NCBI RefSeq assembly: GCF_029893635.1
Contig: NZ_JARXYR010000002.1
Span: 3,571,001 to 3,635,000, forward strand
Reading direction: 5' to 3'
Length of the DNA: 64,000 bases
Source of the DNA: Variovorax sp. TBS-050B
Lineage (GTDB): Bacteria; Pseudomonadota; Gammaproteobacteria; Burkholderiales; Burkholderiaceae_C
The translations under genes and the position numbers were made by a program. The notes under the pieces were generated by a model, which made no database searches, was not told the DNA's origin, and saw only the letters and a program-made list of their open reading frames with translations. Each line of letters opens with the position of its first letter. Position 1 is the first letter of the stretch. Shown here piece by piece: positions 25,756-36,400 of this stretch.

Positions 25756-26733
25756 TCAGGCGTGCGCGATTTCCTGGATCGGCCGCAGCGCCTGCTGGTA
25801 GTCGGCGTAGGTGCGGCGCAGCCCGTCGGCCAGCGGCACCGTCGCGCGCCAGCCGAACGAGGCCGCGCACGACACGTCGAGCAGCTTGCGCGGCGCGCCG
25901 TCGGGCTGCGAGGTGTCGAAGCGGATGCGCCCGCGGTAGCCCACCACCTCGCCGATCAGCTGCGCGAGCTCGGCGATCGACAGGTCCTCGCCCGTGCCCA
26001 GGTTGATGTGCGCGCACATCGGCGTGGTGAGCTGCTCGTAGCGCTCGCGCGCGAGGCCCATCACCTGGATGCAGCCCTCGGCCATGTCGTCCACGTAGAG
26101 GAACTCGCGCCGCGCGCGCCCGGTGCCCCAGATCAGCACCTCGGGCGCATCGGTGGTCTTGGCCAGGTGGAAGCGCCGGATCAGCGCCGGCACCACGTGG
26201 CTGTTCTCGATGTGGTAGTTGTCGCCCGGGCCGTAGAGGTTGGTGGGCATCACGCTGCGGTAGTCGACGCCGTGCGAGGCGCCGTACTGCCGGTTGTAGC
26301 TTTCGCAGAGCTTGATGCCCGCGATCTTGGCGATCGCGTAGGGTTCGTTCGTCGGCTCGAGCTTGCCGCCGAGCAGCGCGTTCTCGTGGATCGGCTGCTC
26401 GGCAAGCCGCGGGTAGATGCAGCTCGAGCCGAGGAACAGGAGACGCCGGACGCCCGCGAGGAACGCCTGGTGCGTGACATTGGCGGCGATCATCAGGTTG
26501 CGATAGATGAACTCCGCGGGATAGGTCATGTTGGCATGGATGCCGCCGACCTTGGCCGCGGCCAGGTAGACCTGGTCGACGGGCTCGGCGGCGAAGAAGC
26601 GGCGCACGGCCTCCTGGTCGAGCAGGTCCAGTTCCTCATGGCTGCGCGTGACGACCTCGTGCCCGAGGTCCAGCAGGCGCCGCATGAGCGCCTGTCCCAC
26701 CATGCCGCGATGACCAGCAACGTAGATACGCAT
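25756..26733 (-). CDS. fcl: GDP-L-fucose synthase
   Basis: A 325-residue short-chain dehydrogenase/reductase that epimerises and reduces GDP-4-keto-6-deoxymannose to GDP-L-fucose. The NADPH motif is [14 protein letters not shown]; the catalytic YxxxK is in [14 protein letters not shown], preceded by FLGSSCIYP. Length and start agree with the WcaG/Fcl family. The partner GDP-mannose dehydratase (gmd) is not in this window and must be supplied from elsewhere. Confidence 0.95.
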   Translation of the reverse strand: MRIYVAGHRGMVGQALMRRLLDLGHEVVTRSHEELDLLDQEAVRRFFAAEPVDQVYLAAAKVGGIHANMTYPAEFIYRNLMIAANVTHQAFLAGVRRLLFLGSSCIYPRLAEQPIHENALLGGKLEPTNEPYAIAKIAGIKLCESYNRQYGASHGVDYRSVMPTNLYGPGDNYHIENSHVVPALIRRFHLAKTTDAPEVLIWGTGRARREFLYVDDMAEGCIQVMGLARERYEQLTTPMCAHINLGTGEDLSIAELAQLIGEVVGYRGRIRFDTSQPDGAPRKLLDVSCAASFGWRATVPLADGLRRTYADYQQALRPIQEIAHA

Positions 26734-26777
26734 ATGTTCTTTCGGTTGGGTTGAAGGGAGTCCGTGGGGAGAAGGCC

Positions 26778-27443
26778 CTAGCGCGAGCCGTGGCCGCCGG
26801 CCACCACCGCGAAGGTCTTGAGCAGGATGGCCACGTCCTGGTGCAGCGAGAGCGTGGCGACGTAGTCGGCATCCATCGCCGCGCGGCGCCGGTAGCTGAC
26901 CTCGTTGCGGCCGCTGACCTGCCACAGCCCGGTGATGCCCGGCCGCACCGCGCAGTAGCTGTGCCAGTAGCTGCCGTAGAGCACCTTCTGCGCGAACATG
27001 CAGGGCCGCGGGCCGACCATGCTCATGTCGCCCTTGAGCACGTTCCAGAACTGCGGCAGCTCGTCGAGGCTGTACTTGCGCAGGAAGGCGCCGAAGCGGG
27101 TGATGCGCGGATCGGGATCGAGCTTCTGGTACTTGTCCCACTGCCGCCGCGCCTCCTCGTTCTCGCGCAGGTGGCGCGCCAGCACCGCGTCGGCGTCGTG
27201 CGCCATGGAGCGGAACTTGTAGAAGCTGAAGATCCGGCCGTCGCGCCCGTAGCGCGGCTGCTTGTAGATCGCGGGCCGGCCCGAGGTCATCAGCACGCCG
27301 AGCCACACCAGCGCATAGGCCCATCCGAGGAAGAGGAAGAACGCGCTCGCGAGCACGATGTCCATGCCGCGCTTGGTCGCCATGAGCAGCCGGCGCGAGC
27401 CGGCCGCGGGGTGCACCGCGGCGTTGCTGCGCAGCGTGGTCAT
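26778..27443 (-). CDS. Undecaprenyl-phosphate sugar phosphotransferase (initiating transferase)
   Basis: A 221-residue bacterial sugar transferase of the ExoY type: one hydrophobic hairpin ([20 protein letters not shown]) followed by the catalytic region with [23 protein letters not shown] and GPRPCMF and [13 protein letters not shown]. It transfers the first sugar phosphate to undecaprenyl phosphate and so starts repeat-unit synthesis. It is short because the N-terminal PssY/WbaP membrane domain is missing, which is normal for ExoY. It overlaps the Wzc-like gene by 4 nt. Confidence 0.92.
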   Translation of the reverse strand: MTTLRSNAAVHPAAGSRRLLMATKRGMDIVLASAFFLFLGWAYALVWLGVLMTSGRPAIYKQPRYGRDGRIFSFYKFRSMAHDADAVLARHLRENEEARRQWDKYQKLDPDPRITRFGAFLRKYSLDELPQFWNVLKGDMSMVGPRPCMFAQKVLYGSYWHSYCAVRPGITGLWQVSGRNEVSYRRRAAMDADYVATLSLHQDVAILLKTFAVVAGGHGSR

Positions 27444-29731
27444 GTCGCGGCTCCCGTCGCGGCGGGCCGCGGCAGCTCGGGTGGCAGGCCCGGGTACTCG
27501 TGCGCGCGCAGCCGGTAGCCGCCGTAGCGATAGGCGAGGCTGCCGTAGTAGCGGCGGCGCGTGTCGAGCGCGTTGAGCACCACGCCCTGGAAATGCGCGC
27601 CGGCATGGCGCAGCTGCTTGGCGCTCTCGGTCAGGTCGCCGAGCTCGTTGTCGCCGGCGCGCGCCACCATCAGCAGCGTGCCCATGCAGGTGGCCATCTC
27701 GGCCGCCTCCGAGGCCAGCAGCGCGGGCGGCGTGTCGATGATCACCACTTCGTAGCTGCCCGAGACCTTCTCCAGCACGCGCGAGAAGGCATCGCTCGTG
27801 AGCAGGCCCGAGGGGTCCGCGGGCAGTGCGCCCGTGGTCATCACGTCGAGGTGCGGCAGCACGTTCTTGTGGGTCGCCGAGTCGATGTCGAGCGTGCCCT
27901 CGATCAGCTCCGACAGCCCGCCCTTGCGCTTCAGGCCGAAGCGGGGCGCGAGGCTGCTGCGCCGCAGGTCGGCGTCGATCAGCAGCACCCGGCGGCCGGT
28001 CGAGGCGAGCACCACCGCCAGGTTCGACGAGACGAAGGTCTTGCCCGCGCCGGGCGTGGCGCTGGAGATCATGATGCGGTTGTTGGGCGCGCGCGGCACC
28101 GCGAACTTGAGCGCGGTGCGCAGCCGCCGCAGCCCTTCGAGCGCGGGATCGTCCGGATGCTGCGCCGCGAGCACGTGCACGCCGGGGCGGCCGTGGCGCA
28201 CGTCGCGGTCGAGCTTGCGCTGCAGCGCGCTCAGCGGCACCGTGCTGTAGACGTCGAGCCCGGTGTGGCTCTCGATCTCGGCCGGGCTCGCGATGGTGGT
28301 GCGCCACGAGCGCCGCAGGAAGGTCGATGCCGCGCCGAGGAACAGCCCGCCGAGTAGCGCAAGCCCCATCGTGATCACGGCCTTCGGACGGATCGGCTTC
28401 TCGGGCAGCAGCGCCTGGTCGAGCACGCGCACGTTGCCGATGCGGCCTTCCTTCGCGAGCCGCATCTGCAGCGAGCTGTTCAGGAGCGAGACGTAGAGCT
28501 CGGTGTTGACCTTGATGTCGCGCTGCATGCGCAGCGAGTCCTGCTGCAGCATCGGCATGCGGCGGATGCGCCCCTCCACCGTGCCGAGCGCACGCTTGAG
28601 CGTGGCGATCTGCGTGTCGATGGTCACCACGCTCGGGTCGCGGAAGGTGAAGCGCTCGGTCAGCTCGTGGCGCTTCTGCGTCGCGTCGAGCAGCCGCGCC
28701 TGCAGGTCGACGTTCTGCGCGAGCGCGTTGCGCGCCTCGTCGTCGAGGCTGATCGTGCCGTGCTGGTTGCGGTAGCGGTTGTAGACCTCTTCCGAATCCT
28801 CCAGCTGCTGCTTGAGCTTGGGCAGCTCGGTGCCGAGGAAGTTGAGCGCGCGCTGCGCCTGGGCCGTCTTCTGGTCGATGTTGACCCGCACGTAGAGCCG
28901 CGCCACCTCGTTCAGCAGGTTGGTCAGCTGCGCCGGGTTGCCGCTGCGCCAGCTCACGTCCATGACCGAGGACTGCTTGCCCTTCTCGACCACGCGCATG
29001 TCCTTCTGCAGCTCGAGCAGCGTGAGCTGCTTCGACTCGCGCACCAGCTTGAAGGCGGCGCCCGGCCGGGCCGAGAACGAGGCGACGAGCAGGTTCACCG
29101 GCCCGAGCGGCGTTTCGGCTTCCAGCGGCGTGCCGACGCGGCCGGCGAGCGGCTGGTCGAGCTTCGGATGGCTCAGCGTGTAGGCGCCGTCGGCGAGCGC
29201 GTTCAGGCGAAAGCGCGTGCCTTCGAGCTCGGCGGGCACGTCGAACTGCGCGACCGTGATGCGCTCGTTGCCGCTCACGTAGCCCGACATGCCGAGGAAA
29301 CCGGGCTCCGAGAGCGCCTTGGCGCGCCGCGCGAGCCACGGGCCGACCACCGGCACGTAGAGCGGCTCGGCCTCGATGTAGAGCTTGGTGTTCTCGATCG
29401 CCTGGCCGAGCACCAGCCGCGACTTCAGGATCTCGGCCTCGCCCGCGGTCGGCGTCTTGGCGTTGAGCGCGCTGCTCGCCGAATCGCCGACCAGCGTGCC
29501 GCCCGAGCGCTCGGGGTCCTCGACCTGGATCAGCACGTTGGCCTCGTACACGCGCGGGCCGAACATCGCATAGGCCGCGCCGAGCAGCAGCGCCACGGCC
29601 GTGAACCTGGCGATCTTCCATCGGTTGTCGAGCAGCAGGTCGACGTGCTCGCGCAGCCGCGAGGGCGGACGCTCGGCCAGGGTGACGACGTCGGCGGGCG
29701 CGGGGATCAGGGGTTGGATGTGCGCATTCAT
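27440..29731 (-). CDS. Wzc-like chain-length regulator and tyrosine autokinase
   Basis: A 763-residue inner-membrane protein. An N-terminal Wzz domain follows [16 protein letters not shown]; a long periplasmic coiled coil (around [20 protein letters not shown]) leads to a second segment [13 protein letters not shown]. The C-terminal BY-kinase has Walker A ATPGAGKT (about residue 562), Walker A' [10 protein letters not shown] and VIIDTPP. A tyrosine-rich tail ([20 protein letters not shown]) provides autophosphorylation sites. It controls polymerisation and export together with the Wza-like protein. Confidence 0.93.
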   Translation of the reverse strand: MNAHIQPLIPAPADVVTLAERPPSRLREHVDLLLDNRWKIARFTAVALLLGAAYAMFGPRVYEANVLIQVEDPERSGGTLVGDSASSALNAKTPTAGEAEILKSRLVLGQAIENTKLYIEAEPLYVPVVGPWLARRAKALSEPGFLGMSGYVSGNERITVAQFDVPAELEGTRFRLNALADGAYTLSHPKLDQPLAGRVGTPLEAETPLGPVNLLVASFSARPGAAFKLVRESKQLTLLELQKDMRVVEKGKQSSVMDVSWRSGNPAQLTNLLNEVARLYVRVNIDQKTAQAQRALNFLGTELPKLKQQLEDSEEVYNRYRNQHGTISLDDEARNALAQNVDLQARLLDATQKRHELTERFTFRDPSVVTIDTQIATLKRALGTVEGRIRRMPMLQQDSLRMQRDIKVNTELYVSLLNSSLQMRLAKEGRIGNVRVLDQALLPEKPIRPKAVITMGLALLGGLFLGAASTFLRRSWRTTIASPAEIESHTGLDVYSTVPLSALQRKLDRDVRHGRPGVHVLAAQHPDDPALEGLRRLRTALKFAVPRAPNNRIMISSATPGAGKTFVSSNLAVVLASTGRRVLLIDADLRRSSLAPRFGLKRKGGLSELIEGTLDIDSATHKNVLPHLDVMTTGALPADPSGLLTSDAFSRVLEKVSGSYEVVIIDTPPALLASEAAEMATCMGTLLMVARAGDNELGDLTESAKQLRHAGAHFQGVVLNALDTRRRYYGSLAYRYGGYRLRAHEYPGLPPELPRPAATGAAT

Positions 29732-29757
29732 GGGGTCCACCTTTGGTTTTGGGGGCT

Positions 29758-30975
29758 TCAGCGCCGGTTGACGGTGCCGCCGAGGTTCACGATCTGCGCC
29801 GAGGGCAGGATCAGGCTGATCACCCGGTTCCAGTTCACCAGCGGCACGTGGTCGACGTAGACCACGTCGCGCGGCCGCAGCTCGAAGCGGTCGGCCAGCG
29901 CGAGTGCGACCGGGTTCTTCGCGTCGAGGTGGTAGACCTCGGGCACCTCGTCGCCGGCGTTGCGGATCACGTAGATCTGGCCCGGCGACGAGGTGGTGAG
30001 GTCGGGCCCGCCGGCGTCGCCGAGCGCCTCGCCGAGGCTCAGGCGGCCGTTGCGCATCAGCAGCGGCGAGGGGTTGCGGATCTCGCCCATCACGTAGACG
30101 CGCGTGTCCTCGCGCGTGCCGACGTTGACGATGTCGCCGTTCTGCAGCGGAATGCGGCTCGCGTCGTAGCCGGCGCGCTGCAGCTGCGCCAGGTCGATCG
30201 CCATCGTGCGGCCGCCGCGCGTGAGCGTCACGCGCGAGCGGTCGCCGCTGGTGGTGACGCTGCCGGCGCGGCCGATCGCCTCGGCCAGCGTCATCGGCAC
30301 GTCGGTGAAGATCTGCAGGCCGGGGTTGCGCACCTCGCCCTCCACATAGACGCGGCGGCCGCGGAAGGTCTGGATGCGCACGCTGACCAGCGGGTCCTTC
30401 ACGTAGGGCGCGATGCGCTGGGTGATGAACTCGGCCGCGGTGCGCTCGGTCATGCCTTCGAGCTTGGTGCGGCCGATGTACGGGAAGCTGATCTCGCCCT
30501 CGGCATCGACGATGAAGCCCGGCGCCACGCTGACGCCGGTCGGGTCGGCCTGCTGGGAGATCACCGCGCCCGCGGCGGGCATCAGCTCGGGATGGCGGTA
30601 GACCACGATGCCGACCACGTCGCCGGGCGCGATGGTGTAGCCCGGCGCCTTGCCGAAGAGGCGCTGCACGTCCTCGGGCAGCGCCTGCAGGTTCTGTCCG
30701 GCGCGGCTGCGCACCAGTTCGGGCGTGATGGTCGTGATCTTCGGCGCCACGCGCTTGCCGCTGCCGTCGCTGGCGGGCACGGTGTAGCTGCCGCTGGTCG
30801 GCGAGCCGAAGCCGGGTGCGCCGCAGCCGCCGAGCGCGAGCGCGACCGGCAGCACCAGCGCGGCCAGCGCTGCCAGCCGGCGCCGGCCGCGCAGGCGCTC
30901 TCGCAGGCCGGCTGCGAAGGTGGCGGAGGCGGCGCGGGCGCCGCTCGGGGAACGGGCGGGATCGAGGTGTGCCAT
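29758..30975 (-). CDS. Wza-like outer-membrane polysaccharide export lipoprotein
   Basis: A 405-residue protein. After a long N-region comes a lipoprotein signal with LALGGC (Cys51 lipidated), then the Poly_export domain (YTIAPGDVVGIVVYRHPEL) and SLBB domains (RRVYVEGEVRNPG, TRVYVMGEIRNP) and a C-terminal NWNRVISLILPS helix. It forms the outer-membrane channel of the Wzy-dependent pathway. Confidence 0.93.
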   Translation of the reverse strand: MAHLDPARSPSGARAASATFAAGLRERLRGRRRLAALAALVLPVALALGGCGAPGFGSPTSGSYTVPASDGSGKRVAPKITTITPELVRSRAGQNLQALPEDVQRLFGKAPGYTIAPGDVVGIVVYRHPELMPAAGAVISQQADPTGVSVAPGFIVDAEGEISFPYIGRTKLEGMTERTAAEFITQRIAPYVKDPLVSVRIQTFRGRRVYVEGEVRNPGLQIFTDVPMTLAEAIGRAGSVTTSGDRSRVTLTRGGRTMAIDLAQLQRAGYDASRIPLQNGDIVNVGTREDTRVYVMGEIRNPSPLLMRNGRLSLGEALGDAGGPDLTTSSPGQIYVIRNAGDEVPEVYHLDAKNPVALALADRFELRPRDVVYVDHVPLVNWNRVISLILPSAQIVNLGGTVNRR

Positions 30976-31002
30976 GGGATGTCCTTTGCTCCTTGGAACG
31001 GA

Positions 31003-31932
31003 TCACTGCGGGACGTAGGCGCCGTGCAGCGGGTGCCCGGCGGCGGGGGTGAGGGGCGGTGCGGGGCTGCGGCGCTCGGCGCCGGCGCCGAAGGCGCGGG
31101 CACCGACCCAGTCGCCCACGGCGCGCAGGTAGAGCTGCTGCCCCTCGGCGGTGCAGAAGGTGTGGTCGACCTCGCGCATGAACGCGTACTGCACGCCCTC
31201 GGCGAAGGGTTCGCGCGCGAAGGCGCCGAGCTGGTCGCGGCCGCGGTCGCCGACGTGCAGCGAGCCCGAGTAGAGCAGCTGCATCGCCACCTTGCGCTCG
31301 GCCAGGCGCCGCATGTTGGCGCCGAACCAGGCGGCGTTCACTTCGGCCGGCCGCGGCTCGGAGAAGAAGCCCGGCAGCGGCGCCGCCGAGCGGCCCGGCA
31401 GCAGGTGGCGCAGCAGCCAGCGCCGGGCCTTGCCCGGGAACGAGGGATGCGCGGGCGCCGCGAGCGCGCGCCGCAGCGTGCGCTCCCAGCGCGCGCGCCG
31501 CTCGGGAAAGGCGAAGCCGTCGAACAGCGAGAGCGCCACCACGCGCGTGTCGGCCACGCCCGCGGCCATGGCGTGCTCCACGCCCGAGCACATGCCGACG
31601 ATCACGAACTGGCGCACGCCGAGCTGGCGCTCGACCAGGTCCATCGCCGCCTGCAGGTCGCGCAGGGCACGGGTCTGCAGGTCGTGCGCGGCGCCCATGG
31701 CCTCGCTGTCGCCCACGCCGCCGAGGTCGAAGCGCAGGCTGCTCACGCCGCGCGCGGCCAGCAGGTGCGCGAGCTTCACGTTGATGCGACGCGGCCCCAC
31801 GCGGTGGTTGGCGCCCATGTTGAACATCAGGCAGGCGACGCCGGCCGGCACCTGGTGCACGGGCGCGGTCAGCATGCCCACCAGCGAATCGCCGGGGCCG
31901 AAGCGCACCGGCATCTGCGACATCTCATTCAT
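31003..31932 (-). CDS. Alpha/beta hydrolase with Cys at nucleophile position (exosortase-A-associated hydrolase 1-like)
   Basis: A 309-residue alpha/beta hydrolase. The nucleophile elbow is VGMCSGV, placing Cys115 where most hydrolases have serine; SLRFDLGGVGDS is the usual strand-4 region and REVDHTF contains the probable catalytic histidine. A Cys elbow is seen in the hydrolase-1 proteins linked to exosortase-A polysaccharide clusters and in dienelactone hydrolases. It overlaps the next hydrolase gene by 8 nt and has GGAG before its ATG. It may release or transfer the thioester-bound product of the NRPS; that role is inference. Confidence 0.72.
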   Translation of the reverse strand: MNEMSQMPVRFGPGDSLVGMLTAPVHQVPAGVACLMFNMGANHRVGPRRINVKLAHLLAARGVSSLRFDLGGVGDSEAMGAAHDLQTRALRDLQAAMDLVERQLGVRQFVIVGMCSGVEHAMAAGVADTRVVALSLFDGFAFPERRARWERTLRRALAAPAHPSFPGKARRWLLRHLLPGRSAAPLPGFFSEPRPAEVNAAWFGANMRRLAERKVAMQLLYSGSLHVGDRGRDQLGAFAREPFAEGVQYAFMREVDHTFCTAEGQQLYLRAVGDWVGARAFGAGAERRSPAPPLTPAAGHPLHGAYVPQ

Positions 31933-32755
31933 GAAGGGCTCCCTGCAGGCGGTTGAGCGCGTCGGCCGGAACCATCGCGCTGTTGGGGTACGGGTCCGAG
32001 GTCCAGTCGAGCCGGTGCTGGAGGTAGGCGAGCCGCACCGGCATGTGGCGCGACTGCTGCTCGGCCGCCCATTGCGCGGTGGCCTCGTCCTCCGGGCCGG
32101 TCAGCACCAGCGTCTCGTACAGCGCGGTGAGCGGCAGCGAGGACGGCGCCAGCGCGCCGAGCTGCTGGCGCAGCGCGGGCGAGAGCACGGTGCCGAGCGC
32201 TTCCTCGGGCATGGCGTCGGGCTCGCGCACCAGGGCGCGGCGCCAGCGCAGGTCGGGAATGCAGAAGGTGGTGTCGATCGCCGCCACATGCTGCTCGCGC
32301 AGGTGGCGCGCATAGCGCCGGCCGTCGATCACCGGCTCCCACAGCACCAGCCGCGAGGGATCGCAGCGGCCGTTGCGCGCCGCCAGCACCGCGAGCGTGG
32401 CGCCCAGGCGCGCGCCGATCCAGACGATGCGGCTCGTCGGGGCGCGCCGGCGCAGCTCCTCGTGCGCGGTGCACAGGTCGCGCCGCCAGCCGTCGAGCTC
32501 GCCCTCGGCCTCGTCGCCCGGCGAGTCGCCCGCGCCGTGGAAATCGAAGCGCAGCGTGGCGCAGCCGGTGCGCGCCAGGCGCTCGGCCAGCACCTTGTAG
32601 AAGCGGTGCGTGCGCAGCCCCTCCTGGCCGAAGGGCGGGCACAGCAGCACCGCGGTGCGCAGGCCGGCCTGCGCCTCGCGCGCCTCGGCGGCCGGATGGA
32701 ACACGCCGAAGAGCTGGCGCGAGGCCGGCCCGAACATGAAGGGCAGGGCGTTCAT
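31925..32755 (-). CDS. Alpha/beta hydrolase-fold protein with Arg at nucleophile position (hydrolase 2-like)
   Basis: A 276-residue protein with the alpha/beta hydrolase core (VLLCPPFGQEGLRTHRFYKV, LRFDFHGAGDSPGDE) but its elbow reads VWIGARLGATLA, with Arg116 in place of the nucleophile. The G-x-R-L-G-A pattern recalls hydrolase-2 proteins of exosortase-A clusters. It is likely a partner of, or scaffold for, the Cys-type hydrolase encoded next to it instead of an ordinary esterase. Its start overlaps the PPTase stop by 4 nt. Confidence 0.7.
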   Translation of the reverse strand: MNALPFMFGPASRQLFGVFHPAAEAREAQAGLRTAVLLCPPFGQEGLRTHRFYKVLAERLARTGCATLRFDFHGAGDSPGDEAEGELDGWRRDLCTAHEELRRRAPTSRIVWIGARLGATLAVLAARNGRCDPSRLVLWEPVIDGRRYARHLREQHVAAIDTTFCIPDLRWRRALVREPDAMPEEALGTVLSPALRQQLGALAPSSLPLTALYETLVLTGPEDEATAQWAAEQQSRHMPVRLAYLQHRLDWTSDPYPNSAMVPADALNRLQGALHE

Positions 32756-33468
32756 GCGCAGAGCTCCGCGGCGCTGCTCGGCGCGCAGGCGCGCACGTGC
32801 GTGTGGCGCCATTCCGCGATCGCGCCGACGCTGTCCATGCGCGCGGGCGCGGGCTGCAGCGCCAGCCACAGGATGCGGCCGGCCACCGGCACCTCGACGC
32901 CGCGGCAGTCGGCCACCACGCCGACCTCGAAGCGGTCGGGCGGCACGATCAGCCCCAGGCCGATGGCCTTGAGGCAGGCCTCCTTGCGCGTCCAGCAGAC
33001 CAGGAAGGCGCGCTCGCGCTCGCCGGCGGGCAGGGCGGCGAGCGTCTCGGCCTCCTGCCGCGTGAAGTGGCGCTCGGCGAGCGCCAGCGCATCGGGCACC
33101 GGGCGCAGCTGCTCGACGTCGGCGCCCAGCGGGCCGCGCCGTCCGATGGCGATCAGGCCCAGCCCATGGCTGTGGCTGAGCGAGAAGTGCACGCGCGATC
33201 CGCGGGCGAGCGAGGGCTTGCCGAAGGCGCTGCGCGTGAAGTGCAGCGCATCGGGGCGCTCGCCGGTCTGCTCGGCCAGCGCGCGGCGCAGCGCGGCATG
33301 GGCGGCCACGAAGCGCCGGCGGTCGGCGTTGAAGCGGAACTGCGCGGCGCGCTCGCGCTCCTCGTCGGACAGCATCTGCTCGGCGTCGTCGCTCGCGCGC
33401 TCGTCGAGGTCGAGGTAGCGGCACAGCGGCGCCTCGACGGCGGACAGGGAAAAAACGGCGGAGCCCAT
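32752..33468 (-). CDS. 4'-phosphopantetheinyl transferase (Sfp type)
   Basis: A 238-residue enzyme that loads the phosphopantetheine arm on carrier domains. The diagnostic residues are in LGADVEQLR (Asp117, Glu119) and WTRKEACLKAIGLG (Glu and Lys about 162-167), with FSLSHSHG before them. It sits directly after the NRPS gene (5 nt gap), so it should activate the five carrier domains of this assembly line. Confidence 0.92.
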   Translation of the reverse strand: MGSAVFSLSAVEAPLCRYLDLDERASDDAEQMLSDEERERAAQFRFNADRRRFVAAHAALRRALAEQTGERPDALHFTRSAFGKPSLARGSRVHFSLSHSHGLGLIAIGRRGPLGADVEQLRPVPDALALAERHFTRQEAETLAALPAGERERAFLVCWTRKEACLKAIGLGLIVPPDRFEVGVVADCRGVEVPVAGRILWLALQPAPARMDSVGAIAEWRHTHVRACAPSSAAELCA

Positions 33469-33473
33469 GGCGG

Positions 33474-36400
33474 CTACTCCCTGCGCAGCCAGCCGCTGAG
33501 GGCGCGGCTCAGCAGGCCGTCGCCGCGCGGCGCGCTCTTGAGCTGCGCGAGCGGCACGCGCGGCAGCTCGGCGCCGTCGGCCTCGTCGGCCGGGACATGG
33601 GCCGAGGCCGCGATCTGGCCCAAGTTCTCGAACAGGTAGCGGCGCGAGGCCACGCGGTAGCCCAGCGTGCGCTCGGCCTGCTCGATGGCGCGCAGCACCA
33701 GCAGCGAATCGCCGCCCAGGTCGAAGAAGTTGTCGGTGGGCCGGATGTCGTTGACGTCGATGCCGATCACCGAGGCCCAGATCTGCGCGAGCTTGGCGTG
33801 CTCGGGGTTGAGCAGGATGTCCTCGGCCTTGGCGCCGGCCGCCGCGCCGTCGGCCGCGGGCGCGGCCTTCTGCGGATCGGCCGCGGAGAGCCGGCGCAGG
33901 TAGAGCGCGCTGGTCGAGCCCTCCTCGCTCGCGAGCGTGGCGAGCGTGGCCTCCGGCCGCTCGACCACGCGGTGCAGCACCTCGAGGTAGCGGTCGCGCA
34001 GCTGTGCGCCGGTCTCGCGCAGGTAGACGTCGGCGTTGTAGATCAGCGCGCCTTCGAGACCGTGCGGCTTGTCCATGAGCCAGACGCCGATGTCGTCGGT
34101 GGCGCCGCGCTGCATCAGGTGCAATTGCCGCGTCTGCAGGCTGCCGAGGCGCCGTGCGCGGTCGCGCGCATCCTGGAACGAGAACATCGACTGGTAGGGT
34201 CCGACCGAGCGGATCCGGTTGGCGAGCGCGGGCTCGGCCATCAGCCGCTCGAAGGGCACCTGCTGGTAGTTCATCAGCGCGAGCAGCTCGCCCTTCACGT
34301 AGCGCATGAAGTCGGGCAGCGGGAGGCTGGCGTCGACGGTGAGCGACACCGGCAGCACGTTGTTGAAGAAGCCCATCACGTCCTCGGTCTCGGGCTGCTG
34401 GCGGCCGCGCACCGGGTTGGCGATGACGATGGTCTCCGAGCCGATGACGCGGCTCATGGTGAGCGCATAGATGCCGAAGGTCAGCATGCTGAGCGTCACG
34501 TCCATGTCGCGCGCGATCCTGCGCAGCTGCTGCGTGACCGAGAGATCGACCCGGATCCACTGCGCGCCGCCCTGGCCGCTCTTGCCCGCGCGGCGCGGCA
34601 TGTCGGTGCGGGGCAGGCGCGGCAGCGGCGACCTGGCGAAGCGCTCGAGCCAGAAGTCGAGCTGCGGCTGGAACGCGGGCTCCTTCATCCAGCCTTCCAG
34701 CCATTCGGCGTAGTCGCCGTGCGTGGTGGTGAGCGCGGGCAGGCCGTGCGGCCGGCCGCGCTCGGCGGCGTCGTAGATGGCCGACAGCTCGCGCTGCAGC
34801 AGGTCGAAGGACCAGCCGTCCCAGATCAGGTGGTGCGGCACGAACAGGAACACATGGTCGTGCGCATCGAGCTGGAACACGGCCGCATGGATCATCGGCG
34901 CGCGGTGGATGTCGATCGGTTCGTCGGCGATCTCCTGCATCAGCTCGGCGAGCTCGGCCTCGCGCTGGTCGGCCGGCAGCTTGCGCAGGTCGATCACCGG
35001 CAGCGAGAACTCGACCGCCTCCGCGATCAGCTGCACCGGGCGGCCGGTGTCCGGATCGGTTCCCATGCGGGTGCGCAGCGCGGGCTGGCGGCGGATGATC
35101 TCCTGGAACGCGGCCTCGAAGCGCGCCGCGTCGAAGCTGCCGAGCAGGCGCTGCGCCGAGGGCGCGTTGTAGACCGAGCGGCCCGGGTGCAGGTCTTCCA
35201 TGAAGCGGATGCGCTCCTGCGCCAGCGTGAGCGGCGCGCTCGTGCGGTCGAGCCGGCAGGGCAGCGGCGCCTGGCGGCCGGCGCCCGCGCCCTGCAGCCG
35301 CTCGATGGCGGCGGCGAGGCGCTCGGCCGTGGGCGCCTCGAACAGCGTGCGCAGCGGCAGCGTGACCTGGAACTCGCGGCCCAGCAGCGTGGTGAGGCGC
35401 GAGGCCAGCAGCGAATGGCCGCCCATGGTGAAGAAGTCGTCCTGCATGTCGAGGCCGGGCAGGCTCAGCACCTTCTCCATCGCTTCGAGCACGCGGCGCT
35501 CGCAGTCGTTGCGCGGGCCGGCGCCGCGCCGCGCCTCCTCGCGCGAGACCGCCTGCGGCGGCGGCAGCGCGACGCGGTCGACCTTGCCGTTGGGCAGCGT
35601 GGGCAGCGACTTCAGGGCCACCACGTGCTGCGGCAGCATGAAGGCCGGCAGGTGCTCGCGCAGGTGCAGCATCAGCGCGTCGAGGCTGAAGTCCACGCCC
35701 GGCGTGAGCGCGAGGTAGGCCACCAGGCGCACGTCGCCCGGGCTGTCCTCGCGCGCCACCACCACCGAGCGCGAGACGCCGGCCACCTCGCGGCAGCGCG
35801 CCTCGATCTCGCCGGGCTCGATGCGGTAGCCGCGCACCTTGAGCTGGAAGTCGAGCCGGCCGAGGTGCTCGATCAGCCCGTCGTTGCGCCAGCGGCCGCG
35901 GTCGCCGGTGCGGTAGATCGTGCGGGCGCTGCCGAGGATGCGCGTGGTGACGAAGCGCTCGGCCGTGAGCTCGGGCCGCTCGATGTAGCCGTCGGCCAGG
36001 GCCCTCGCCCGCGATGCAGATCTCGCCGGGCACGCCGACGGGGCAGGGCTGCAGCGCGGGGTCGAGGATCCAGATCTCGGTGTTGTCCACCGGCAGGCCG
36101 ATCGACACGCCGCGCGAGGCGACCACGTCGGGCCGCACCAGCCAGGCGGTGGAATAGACGGTGGTCTCGGTCGGGCCGTAGCCGTTCCAGAGTTCGTCGA
36201 GCCGCTCGCACAGCGCGAGCGCGAAGCTGGGCCGCAGCGGCTCGCCCCCGATCCAGCCGCGGAAGCCGGGCGCGCCGGGCCATTGCGCGTCGAGCAGCAT
36301 CTGCCACATGCCTGGCGTGGCCTGCAGGAAGCTGATGCGCTCCTCCTGCAGCAGCCGGCTCAGGCGCTCGCCGTCCTGTGCGACCTCGCGCTGCACCATC

